From assembly GCA_964036045.1 (NCBI GenBank), contig OZ038382.1:2440612-2504611 (forward strand): 64,000 nt of DNA, read 5' to 3'. Positions 34,901 through 46,900 of the stretch are shown here, in pieces. Origin of the DNA: Eutreptiella sp. 'Long Island Sound 2002'. Taxonomy: Eukaryota > Euglenozoa > Euglenophyceae > Eutreptiales > Eutreptiaceae. Numbering within the stretch: the first letter of the stretch is position 1; each line of letters starts with the position of its first letter. The translations under genes and the position numbers were made by a program. The notes beneath the pieces are model-generated. The model had not been told where the DNA came from. It saw only the letters and a program-made list of their open reading frames with translations, and searched no databases.

Positions 34901-37900
34901 AGGTGCCGCCCTGCAATCATTTGCCGTGGTTTTGTGCTGCGGTGGTGTCATCTCCGATGAGTTCGCATCACCTGTTGTTTTGGCCCGCGCACGCCGCCCC
35001 TGACAGAGCACGCACACGCAGAAACACACACCACACTCAGGTCCAGAGGGGCAGTGCGTTGGTGCCAAATGGCAGATCTGGACCTGTTTTTCTATGGAAG
35101 CATCCGTATCGCTAGCTCTTTCTACACTCGGGTTGTGTGTTGGATCCTCCCCTGAAACTGCCCGGATGGCGGTAACCACCGCCAAAGCACTCAAAAGGGT
35201 CTTCTTGCAAGGGATTCGGGGCATGGGGATGCCAGGATGCAGGGCACATTAGAAAAGAGCATGGATTGTACATAATGCACGTCTTCTGTGGTGCAGAGAG
35301 GGAGGAAAGGATGCACGGAAGCGTCAAGTATGCGTCGACATTGACGTGCAGCGCAAAACAACACAAAACCAGAGCCGGCTGAGAAACGCATCATGGCAAC
35401 GAAATTGGTTGCACGGTGTGAGACCCGGCTGCAAGTCAAGAAGGAGGACAAATGGAACAAACACTTATGGGACTGGGATTGATCGGTGGTACAATACAGA
35501 CTGACCTTCTGCATTTCCACCGAGGCCACATGGCTACAAATAAGTACCGCACCCCCTCAAGTGGCAGAGTCTGAGAGGACACGGGTTGCCAAATTGGCCG
35601 GCGCTTTGCCAAAACCTGCGGCCCAACCCAAGCCTTTGCAGCAAAGGTCATGGGCCTCTGCTTGTGAAGAAGGAACGCAATGGAAGAGAATTGTGTTTTC
35701 TGTCAATTGCAGATGGATTTGATCTCTGCTTCAAACTGCCCACTGTACTGCCCGGGTCTTTGGTATTGGTCAACCTGCAACCTGCCCAATTGTTCCAGAG
35801 GCTGTTTTTCTCCCGCAACCCCCTTCAATTATTCATCCCCCTGTGTGACATTCCGTCTGGTTGTTGCTCCTTTACGGGGCCCTGGACGGTCACCCGTTCT
35901 TCCCTTCGCATGTTGCGTCGGGTCGCTGCTTTCTGTCGGCCGCTGCGGCCCGTGCTCTTGCTGGTGTCGTTTCCGCGTTCGCGGAGCCCAGTAGTTGGTG
36001 TGTTGGGGCTGTGCTGGATGTGGCATGGTGTGCCGTTTGCGTGTCAGCGGCGCCCAATAGTTGGCGTATTGAGGATGTGCTGGTTGTTGCCGGGGTCGTT
36101 TGACTGTTTTTGCTGTCCACACACCTCTGTCCACAGGCCGTCCATAGCCTGCCTCGCTGTGTTTCTGTGTGCGCGAGGCCCAGGTGCCCTGTTCCTCCAC
36201 GCGCTGTCCGGGCCGTCCACCATATGTGCTTTCAGCCCCCCCCCCCCCCCATTCCCTTACTGCCTTGGACTTGCGGCTGCCGATGTGCTTTGGGTTGCAG
36301 ATCGCGATTCGGGCGCTTCTCGCCCGCGGTCAACCCCAGGCCAGACCGAAGTCGCTTGGCTCCTCATTGTCGGCAGTGCCCTGCGAGGGGTCCATGCGGG
36401 ACCCTTCCTCTGCGGTCCTCTGGCCGAAGTGCAAGCGAAGAGACCTTGCGTGGCTGTTCGTATGGTGACGCGTGTTCTCGTTTGGGGGGCTAATCCGCAA
36501 GACCGTCGAGGCCGGTATACACACAACCACACCCAATGTGTGCGTGCGCACGCGCGCGCGACCGCTTTCACTGCGTCTCGGACAGGGGTCAGCGGTGGCC
36601 TGCATCCCCGACTCCAGCGCGGGGTAGCCTCCGACGCCCTGATAGGCCAGCTAGTCCGCCTGGGTGACAGAGGGACCTTCAGGAACCGTCAATATGGTGA
36701 GTGAACACACACCCAACCCAACCCAACCCGCCGTTTGGGGGGTATTCCCAGGGGTGCAGCTGGACCCTTCCCCCTCCCGCTCCGCTCCAACTCAAAGCAT
36801 CGGCTTGCGGGAGCCCGCAGCACAACGCACACCATTGGCCCGGCAGAGAAGCGGCAGGCGAGGTATTCGGAATCGAGGAACCCGTAGCCCTCCACCAACA
36901 CCCACTGGGGCGTTGCATAGTACCCCCGAGTGGGAGAAAGGTGGAGGACGGGGGGCGTGGGCACGCGGCGCAGAGGCACTTGGTTGTCGGTGGGCAGCTG
37001 CGGAAACAGTTGGATCTCCAGCGCCTGTGAACAGGGGCCGGGAGAACAGGACATCCCCACAGCCAACGGCCGAGGGCACGGGGATGAACACGGAGGGGGG
37101 CACTGCTCTGCGGAACTCTATTCCGCTCAACCATCACACAATACCCGGAGGGCCTGCGACTACGTGGTCACCGCCGTCGGCTGACAGGCCACTGTCGGTG
37201 AAGCATCATCAGTACCGGTGTTTAGTATTTGGAAGTAAGTTCAGCAAGAACATGATTCATGTGATGTTTGTGGTTGCGTTTGTGCAAATGTACATGTGTC
37301 GGTCAACAGTGTGTGAACACACTGATGAGCAGCCGCCGGTGGGAGTTCTCACATTTGTAGAGGATGCCCGAAAGTGGTGATCTTTGGGAACGATTGAAAA
37401 AAAATAGACATTTGAGGTCACGCTTCACCCACATCAACGGGTCAGGTCGCAATTGTGTACGTTGATCTGTTTCACAACTTCGCTCTCTCAAGGGAAGAAA
37501 GACGGCAAAATGTGGTAGGGAAATACACAGTTGTTTCTTCTCCTTTTGCAGCCAATCAGGATCCATCGAAGTCACAATTCATACAAAAAAAGCTGAAAGC
37601 AACACGAGTTGATGGTTTAAATACAATTGAAGAAATTGCCCCTGGACGTCCCACTCGGTCCCCCATCCCAATTAACGACTTGACATGAAGGTCAATTTGT
37701 GCCAGGCATTACTATGGGATCAAGAAGCCCCCCCACGTTTGCACAGGTGCAATCTACTGGACAGCAGGTTGCAAGGAGGTACTGCAGGCGGAAAACTCAT
37801 TTTCAGGCACTAAAACACCCATAGCCCACACACACGAGCCGTTTTGGCCACGATCTGCCGCGCTCGCGTTTTGCCTGCGTTGCTCGACCAACGCGTCACG

Positions 37901-40900
37901 GGGCGTGCCAGGGGCAACACCCTCGGCACATTTAGAGGGTGGGCATTGTGGCCGCATTGTTCATGACGTACCCCTGCGCCATTCGATTCATCACCTCTGA
38001 CAATTTTCGAGCACTCCTACACTTGCGAACGACACTCCCCAGGGCACAGACGGCAGAAATCAGCCACGTTCCATATGCCGCTCAGCAGTATCCGCCCCTG
38101 TCGCAACCAGACCTCAGCAAAAACCAGCTGTGCCCCGTGTCAGGCACAGGATCCAGCTCCTTCCGATCCCGCCGGACCTGGCAGACGCCAGCAGCCGGTC
38201 TGCTCGAGCATGACTGCGCACAATCAGGGGCTTGCGCGGGAGAAGGGTCGTTCGAGCCCCTTTCCCGGGACCCCCCACCCCTTCTGGGCTCCCGTGACGG
38301 GGTCCCCCGATGGGCTGACGGCGACCCGCAACGGGCTGAGGGAGGGGGGGGGGGGTCGTGAGGTACCACAACATATAGACTCAAAATGATCCCCCACAAT
38401 GCGCTGATCATTTTGAGGTACGTATCATGGGAGAAAATTTTTTTGAAAAAAAAAACTTCTGGGCTGCTTCGCGGCGCAGTTGGTGAGTCATCATTAGAGG
38501 TTTTAGACTAGCCTCTTGGGACTGGCCTGTCACGAGAGCCCCTTTCCCACCCCCCCCCCCTCCATTGGGGGGGCTCGAATGATCCCCCTCCCCCCCCGCG
38601 CAAGCCAACTTTCCCCATGGCCCAGGGCACCCCCGCTTCGTGTGCTGGAGGGCACTGGGATGACTCTGGGGCACAGACAGAGACGATGGGGATTGTCCAT
38701 TTCTTCCTTTTCTTGCTGATGCCCATTACAACGATGTGTTGAAGATGTAGGATTGCTGGGCAGATGATGGCCGGTGGTTGCTGACCCGATTGCCAGACCC
38801 ATTGCTCAACAACGTGCTGCACAACATGCCGAAGCTGCTGCTGCACGAGCTGCTGGGCTGGAGAATGATGCATTGAGCTCTGCTGGCTTCGTGTCAGTCG
38901 TCCGGCCGAGGAAAAGGAGGAAAGGAGGCGTCTAGGAGAGGGTCAGGGGCTGGAGGCAGCGCGGTCGTTGCATACCTCTCCCGTGCAAATGTCGTACGAG
39001 GCGTTCGTCTGCGGAGTGTAGCACTGGACGGTGGACAAGGACTGGAACGTGGCGGGGGTGGTCACGCCTCCGGCAAAGAAGCACTCTGTGAGGCCAAACT
39101 CCCTCAGCCCCTCCCCAGTGATGTTCAGAAGTGTGCCGCCCGCCACGTCTGCCAGAGGGGGCTCGACGCGGATGACGGCGTACAGCAACAGCGTAATGAT
39201 CATCGGCTGCTGCCCAACACTACTCAGGGCGTACAGACGGCGCAGAGATTCGTCCTTTTCAAAGCTGTAAACGACCTCCTGCTCCCCTGAGGCATGTGTG
39301 CAGTGCTATTGCGTGGTGAAGGGAGGGGCGGGGGGGGGGGGGGGGGGGGGCAATGCGCCTCACCCACCCACTGACTCAACCACTCAGCCCCACCCAAAAC
39401 CCACTTCCCGGGGCGGGTGGGGTTGGCATTACGCCTGCAGGGGGCGGGGGGGTTGACCCACTTGCTGCCAGGGCGACATCACAAGCACCATCCCCGGCAG
39501 CCGCGGGGCCAGCAATCCCCACCAGCCACTGCCAGCCACCCGCCACATCGGTGACACAACAGCACCGCTGCCATCGATGCTGAAGAAGCCACTGAACTGC
39601 ACTGAACGAGAACGACGCGCTCCAGCTTCGGTCTTGGTGGTGGTAGACTGCTGCAGCATCTGCCTCCTGCGCTGTTCATCAGAAGGCACACCTCGCCAAA
39701 ATGGCACGAAAATAGCCCTTCAACTCACACGCACGCAACGACTACCCCCCAGACCCAAAAACCCCAACCCCAGCCCACGCCTTCCGCGAGGGGCGAAGGA
39801 ATTTCGACCAAAAGTGGCCACTGGCCGAACCGTTGCACCCGATGGGGCCCAGGACACCCCCCCTGTGTGACATTCCGTCTGGTTGTTGTTCCTTTACGGG
39901 GCCCTGGACGGTCACCCGTTCTTCCCTTCGCATGTTGCGTCGGGTCGCTGCTTTCTGTCGGCCGCTGCGGCCGGTGCTCTTGCTGGTGTCGTTTCCGCGT
40001 TCGCGGTGCCCAGTAGTTGGTGCGTTGGGGCTGTGCTGAATGTGGCGGGGTGTGCCGTTTGCGTGTCAGCGGCGCCCAATAGTTGGTGTATTGAGGATGT
40101 GCTGGTTGTTGCGGGGGTCGTTTGACTGTTTTTGCTGTCCACACACCTCTGTCCACAGGCCGTCCATAGCCTGCCTCGCTGTGTTTCTGTGTGCGTGAGG
40201 CCCAGGTGACCTGTTCCTCCACGCGCTGTCCGGGCCATCCACCATATGTCCTTTTCCCCCTCACGGCTGGTCTGCCCCTGATGGGCTCCCGCTCCTGTTG
40301 CGCAAACAGCCCATCTGGGCTGCGGGAGACACCCCCCACCCGATGCCGGTTGAGCAGGGGTTGCCCTGGCACCCGGTAGCGACGGGGCTGGCTGGCCAGG
40401 CCATCCCCTTTGTTGTCGCTGCCTCCCATGTGCACGCTCCACCATTTGCTCCATTCTGGTTCCCTGTTCCCGCCGTTCTGGTAGCCTCTCCTGCCTTGCT
40501 GTGCCCCTCCTCCTTGTCTGGTGTGCCCGCCCTTGTCCCCCTTGGTGTGGCCCCCCCCTTTCATGACAGGGTGTCCCTGATGGAACCCCCAAAATCTTGG
40601 CTGCCGTCACAACACAAAACAACAGCCGGATACCGGACGGCGGTTGGGGTGACCGACGGCGGTTGATTCCACACGAGGATTCGGGCTACAGCGGACCCAA
40701 TGCCTGAATCCCCTGAAGCAAAACACACCCACACTGCACCAACTCAGGCGCGGCTCCCACAGTGAGGGCCCCGTCCTGCAGGCTCCCCAGCAGCAGCAGA
40801 AGTTAGAGGAACAAGATGGGGGACGTGACACAGGCAATGCATTGCATGGGGCACATAAGTAGGGACATGAGAGCAGCATGTTTTGGGAAACTGTTTTACG

Positions 40901-43900
40901 TAAATGAGACTTTGATAGATCCCTTTTTGAAAATGAGTAATGCAGTAGTCAATGAGACTTACGAACGACGGTACACGCACCCTCCCCCTTGTGAAAAGTA
41001 CCCAGCCCTACACCACGTGACAGGCACGGGCTGAAAAAGCGGCTTCGAGGGTGGTGGGGGGGGTGGGGTCAAGGGAGAGTGTTGGAGATTCCTAATGTCT
41101 TTCACTTCGTGAGCGCTTGCAACGAAGACGCATACCAACGCAGAGAGTAGGGCACACCGTTTGGCCCTTTGGCAGCGGGATGGTAACGGGGCAGATCTGT
41201 GCCCCAGCGCGAAATGAGATGCACTGCCCATCAGCAACAAAATATGTGCCATGGCAAGAGCACGCGTCCGCCACAATGCACCACGATCGTCACAGGACGC
41301 ATGCAAAATGCTTTGCCACGATACCACACGCCGCCGGGGCTACAGAAGCGGCAGGGCGCAAGGCCACACCTGCACGGTCGCGCAACTTGACGATGCCATA
41401 CGTAATGAGGGTGGTGGCGTTGATCTTGTACACCCAACTGGGCCGAGACTGGGGCCGGGCCGCCACAAAGACCGCCCCCAGCACCGAGTCCATGGCCATG
41501 GCGGAGACCATCTCGCCCAACCTGAGGTTTTGGGTGAATTGGAAGAGTCAGAACGGCAACTTTTGGCGGGCATACCTCCCAGGGACCACTTTTTGGCACT
41601 TGACATGGGCGGTGGAAGATTTTTCAATCCTGCTATATAGTGGCATGTGGTAGGAAGGGGAAAGGCACACTAGCAGTGATGAATTTGCGGAATTGGCGCA
41701 TCAACATAGGTAGGGAATGCGCCCGCTCAACTTCGTTGATGGGTGTGTGAAGAGGATCCAGGTTTGGATATTTACACAAATTAATTTGATAGCGGCTTAT
41801 AATTTATCCACACAGTACCGGCCATGAATATGTTTGGATTTCCCATGACAGAGAAATGGCTTGTGGGCCAGCAGCCACTCCTTCCGACTTTGGGTTCTGC
41901 TGGCGAAATGCGCCGAAGGGTCCGTCTTGATTGATCCGTTTTCGTCAAAACGATCTTGATGAGGACCCTGCGGGAAGGGCGCCGAACTGGGGCGTCATTC
42001 GGGGGATCCTGAAGGATCCTCACCCCATTGTTGGCAACAATTCATGCTTCGATGAGGGAAAAGGACAGGCTGCCAATCTCCAACAACAACCATTCAGCAT
42101 TCTGCATGTCCTACACGTCGCAGTAATGTCTGCGGCACCTTCTCCCCCCTCCTCCCGGGGGGGGGGGGGGCAATCTGATTGATGATGGCGATGCTGAGGG
42201 AGGATTGCTTCGTCCAATAGTTCTGGAGTGGAACCCCCCTTCAGGGGCTCGTTGTACCATCGACATTTGGTGGCTGACGGTGCCCAGTAGTTTTGTCGAT
42301 CTGCGGCTGCAACCAAACCCCCCCCCCCCCTTCCGCCCCCCTCCCCCCCACACACACAACCCCAACCAACGACCCCAAGCAACAAAAGCAGGTCGCCCCA
42401 AAGACACGGCACTGCACCAGTTGTACAGTTTACAGACCCTCCCTCCTCCCCAACACGCCCTGAATGCGTCCTCGCGTAGGGGGCTCGGGCAGGGGGGGGG
42501 CAGTGTCGTAGATGAGAGTGGGATGTCTGGCTCGGGCCCGTTCTTAGAAAAGGCGGCAGGGGGGGGGGGGGTAGGAGGGTGAGATCCAAGGGTTTGTGCA
42601 CCAAAAATGGCCCGAAAATCTTTTCCCTTCACAAAGTTTAATCTTTCCCCCTGAGGAATTGCTGACGGACCCGGGGGGGGGTCTGAGGAGGAGACGGGGG
42701 GGGGGGTCTGAGGAGGAGACGGGGGGGGTCTGAGGAGGAGACGGGGGGGGGGTCTGAGGAGGAGACGGGGGGGGTCTGAGGAGGAGACGGGGGGGGTCTG
42801 AGGAGGAGAGGGGGGGGGTCTGAGGAGGAGACGGGGGGGGTCTGAGGAGGAGACGGGGGGGGGTCTGAGGCGGAGACGGGGGGGGTCTGAGGAGGAGACG
42901 GGGGGGGGGTCTGAGGAGGAGACGGGGGGGGGTCTGAGGCGGAGACGGGGGGGGGGTCTGAGGAGGAGACGGGGGGGGGTCTGAGGAGGAGATGGGGGGG
43001 GGTCTGAGGAGGAGACGGGGGGGGTCTGAGGAGGAGACGGGGGGGGGTCTGAGGAGGAGACGGGGGGGGGTCTGAGGAGGAGACGGGGGGGGGTCTGAGG
43101 AGGAGACGGGGGGGGGTCTGAGGAGGAGATGGGGGGGGGGTCTGAGGAGGAGACGGGGGGGGTCTGAGGAGGAGACGGGGGGGGGTCTGAGGAGGAGACG
43201 GGGGGGGGTCTGAGGAGGAGACGGGGGGGGGTCTGAGGAGGAGACGGGGGGGGTCTGAGGAGGAGACGGGGGGGGGTCTGAGGAGGAGACGGGGGGGGTC
43301 TGAGGAGGAGACGGGGGGGGGGTCTGAGGAGGAGACGGGGGGGGGTCTGAGGAGGAGACGGGGGGGGTCTGAGGAGGAGACGGGGGGGGTCTGAGGAGGA
43401 GACGGGGGGGGTCTGAGGAGGAGACGGGGGGGGGGTCTGAAGAGGAGACGGGGGGGGGGTCTGAGGAGGAGACGGGGGGGGGGTCTGAGGAGGAGACGGG
43501 GGGGGGGGGATGGCGACCCTCCTCCGCGCCATGTTCCGATTCGAGGCCAAGGCGGTCTGTCGCTGTGTCCATTCCTGCCGCAGTCTGCCCTCGTAGCGCC
43601 CACTCCCCTGCCAGCGCTGACCAGCTTTGAAATCGCAAGGGGGGGGAGGGGGGGAGGGGGTTTTGGACCCAAAACTTGGTGTACCAAAAATGGCCTGACC
43701 AGATTTTCCCTATTGTAAATTTCGTTTTTTCCCACGATGGTCACTTTGGTCTGGGGAGGGGGGGAGGGGGTTTTGGGGGAGGGGCCCCCCCCCCTCCCTT
43801 TGGTTTTTAATTATTCTAAAGAAGCCCTGGGGGGGGGGGGGGGGCAGGGGGGGGCGAACAGGCCAAGAACCATCGCCCCGTCACTACATCGGGTGTGACG

Positions 43901-46900
43901 CACTTAGCAGCTCAAAACATAGATATAGCACCGGTTGTGGCAGTTGGTATTGCTGCCCTACCCCATCCAGAAAGCACCTTCCCGAAACGGCAGGGTCCCT
44001 TGATGACGGAGGCATTCGTGTGTATGCCCATCTGACTTGGGTGCGCAGGTGAGGGCGAGGGGGCGTTAAGAACACTTTTCAAGGGTTACCAATGCACAGC
44101 TTTCACTGCGTCTGGGGCCTGCCTCTGCATCATCCTGCAACCCCAACGTACCCCCCACCGAATCGGAGGCCATCCCACTCCCTGTCACCCGGTGCCTTCC
44201 TCGTGGCACTGGAGGTGGAACGTGTGCCCTCCTTGTGGCTTTTGTTGCGCCGATGAGCTCCGTGTCCCTATCCATGAAACCACAAAGACAAAGCCTGAGA
44301 CTTGGTGACCCCCCCATTGCCCCCGTTCGATTTTGTGGAGAGACGGCCCCCCAAACCGTAGGCGGGCGGCGCAGCACAGGGGCTGCTCGCTGCCCATGAG
44401 CGGCAAGGCGCTGCCGTGGGTCGCGCTCCGACAGCGACGAGCGACTACTTCTCGTCGCCTTCCGCGGCAGTTCGAGGGCGGACAGAGGCCACCGTCCGGG
44501 GCAGTGCACCGCAACACAATGCGTGTGGCCCGTTGGGGCGCTGGTGCGCACGCCATTCTGAAGGCAGCGCCGGCCCCCCCTCCTCCCGGACCCGGACCTG
44601 AGCACGTGCATGTCCTGTGCGCACGCGCCCCGGGACACGACCCCGTGGGTCACTGGCACGCAAAACGCCCCCCTCTTCGGGACGGTTGGCAGGGGAGGGG
44701 GGGGGGATTGCGGTCAGGAGCGTCACAAACAATTGCGAAAAATTGCGGGAAATGCCAAAAAAATTGCCAAAAAAATGCGGGACAATTGCGGGAAAATTTG
44801 GGGTGCCGTAACCAAACCTCCCGAAGCCTCAAAGAGCAACACTTCTGCACAGGGGACACAGGGCACCAACGAGCACGCGCGGTGGACAAGCGAAAAGCAA
44901 TTGCGGAAAAATTGCGCAGAATTGCGGGAAATTACGGACCTCAACACCCCCCCCCTGTGTGACATTCCGTCTGGTTGTTGCTCCTTTACGGGGCCCTGGA
45001 CGGTCACCCGTTCTTCCCTTCGCATGTTGCGTCGGGTCGCTACTTTCTGTCGGCCGCTGCGGCCGGTGCTCTTGCTGGGGTCGTTTCCGCGTTCGCGGAG
45101 CCCAGTAGTTGGTGTGTTGAGGATGTGCTGGTTGTTGCCGGGGTCGTTTGACTGTTTTTGCTGTCCACGCGCCTCTGTCCACAGGCCGTCCATAGCCTGC
45201 CTCGCTGTGTTTCTGTGTGCGTGAGGCCCAGGTGCTCTGTTCCTCCACGCGCTGTCCGGCCCCCCTCGCGCGCAGTCTCGAGTGGCTTGGCATTGGGAGA
45301 ACAGATTCGACACAAATGCCCCGAGTACGCCCGCCGCCGGGCGGCCCGTTGCACTCGGGTCCAGGCGCTCGTCTGCGGCGTGAGCTCGCGGTTCGGGCTC
45401 GAAGTGTTCCCACGGAACGAGGGCCTTTGTGTCAGACGATGCGGGGGATGCAGCGGCCATACCGCAGGCTGCCCAAGGGGGCGGTCAGGACCACGGACCA
45501 GTCGCGCAGGTCCACCTTCGCCACCACCAAATCGCGGTCGTGCTCCAGGGCCATGAAGAGGGCCCCCGCCCCGACCACAACGCCCCCGAGGGCACGGCAG
45601 GGGGTCGTCGGGCCGGCGCAGTGGGGGCGGAGCTGCGGGGCGAGGGGCGTGTGCAGCGGCGCGGGGGGACTGGGGAGCGGGAGGGCGAGCGCCGTGAGCT
45701 GCCACTGCGCGTTCCACTCGCCCGCGAGGAGGAGCACCGTGCGGTTCGCGTGGGGGGACCAGAGCGCCGAACTGCGGGAGAGACAGGGCGGGAAGAAAAT
45801 TGCTCTGCGGGGGGGGTGATACGGAAGCCCCCCCCCCCCCCTGTGTGACATTCCGTCTGGTTGTTGCTCCTTTACGGGGCCCTGGACGGTCACCCGTTCT
45901 TCCCTTCGCATGTTGCGTCGGGTCGCTGCTTTCTGTCGGCCGCTGCGGCCGGTGCTCTTGCTGGTGTCGTTTCCGCGTTCGCGGAGCCCAGTAGTTGGTG
46001 TGTTGGGACTGTGCTGAATGTGGCATGGTGTGCCGTTTGCGTGTCAGCGGCGCCCAATAGTTGGCGTATTGAGGATGTGCTGGTTGTTGCCGGGGTCTTT
46101 TGACTGTGTTTGCTGTCCACCCCCCCCTCCCTCCTTGGCCGCCGTGACGGGAGGGGGGGGTTCAGGGCGGGGGCGCCCGACCTGCCGTGCCGGGGGGGGG
46201 GGGGGGTTCCACCCAACATCTATGGCTCAAAATGACACCCACGTCGCGCTGATCATTTTGACTACTCAAATGTGGGGGGGGGGGATTATTGGTGGAAAAA
46301 ACTTTTTTGGGCCAAATTTTGGTGTTCCTGTGCCTTTGGCGCCAACATCCATTCTTACACAAAACAAAAGGCCCGACACGGAACCCCATTTCTCCAACAC
46401 CCCCCCCCCTCCTTCGGCGGGCGTCCATGTCACCCCCCCCCCCCCCGGAGAGCAATTTTCAGGTTGCCCATGACGTGTGCTACATCCTACGTGGCATCGA
46501 CACCGCCGGAGCCTTTGCGCGGAGTTTGAAGGACTAGAGACCGGGACGCCCAGATTTGTAGTTTCCGGTGACTGAGAGGGAGGGGGCCTGGGGGGGGGGG
46601 GGGTGGAGCCATGTGGGCAAACTGGGGACCGGGGATTGGATCCGGTGGTAAAAGCGTGTGGTGGCAGGAAGGGGGAGTGGGGGGGGGGGGGAGAGGGCGG
46701 GTCGGGTCCGAAAGAGGGAGGGAAGATGGAGGAGAAGAGGGAAAGTGGGAGGCGAGAGGAGGATGAAGGTGAGGCGAGGGAAGAGCGCCCGGCCGATCTC
46801 CGGATGCCCGCACAACCCTCCGTACCTTCATCCCTCGCGACGCCCCATCCCGCACGCGGGGCCGCAGATATCGTGGCGCCCTGAACCGTGCGTTCTCGGG

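Noticed and set aside
35586-36704. A 372-codon plus-strand ORF
   Set aside because: It is built largely from element E copy 1 read antisense and from flanking intron. Other E copies show the same frame truncated. It overlaps the intron of a well-supported gene.
39429-39707. Extra gene 2 exon in the intron 39287-41369
   Set aside because: Frames on the minus strand are protein-like, but the flanking exons already join in phase without it, and no matching acceptor/donor pair was clear.
41092-41300. Possible selenocysteine TGA: the frame of exon 41370-41521 continues past a TGA into a Cys-containing peptide
   Set aside because: A clean donor (GTGCAG|GTGTGG) ends the exon at 41370 and its phase fits the next exon at 39286, so the TGA is intronic.
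42671-43510. CRISPR array
   Set aside because: Units are contiguous with no unique spacers, there are no cas genes, and the genome is eukaryotic.
42111-43744. Proline/serine-rich ORFs of 360-480 codons on the minus strand
   Set aside because: They run through the 22-bp minisatellite. All three frames stay open because the unit lacks stops, and frame changes follow G-run length.
44066-44660. Long minus-strand ORFs between exons 45463 and 41521
   Set aside because: Two frames are open at once, neither has splice sites with the required phase 2, and the flanking exons join directly.
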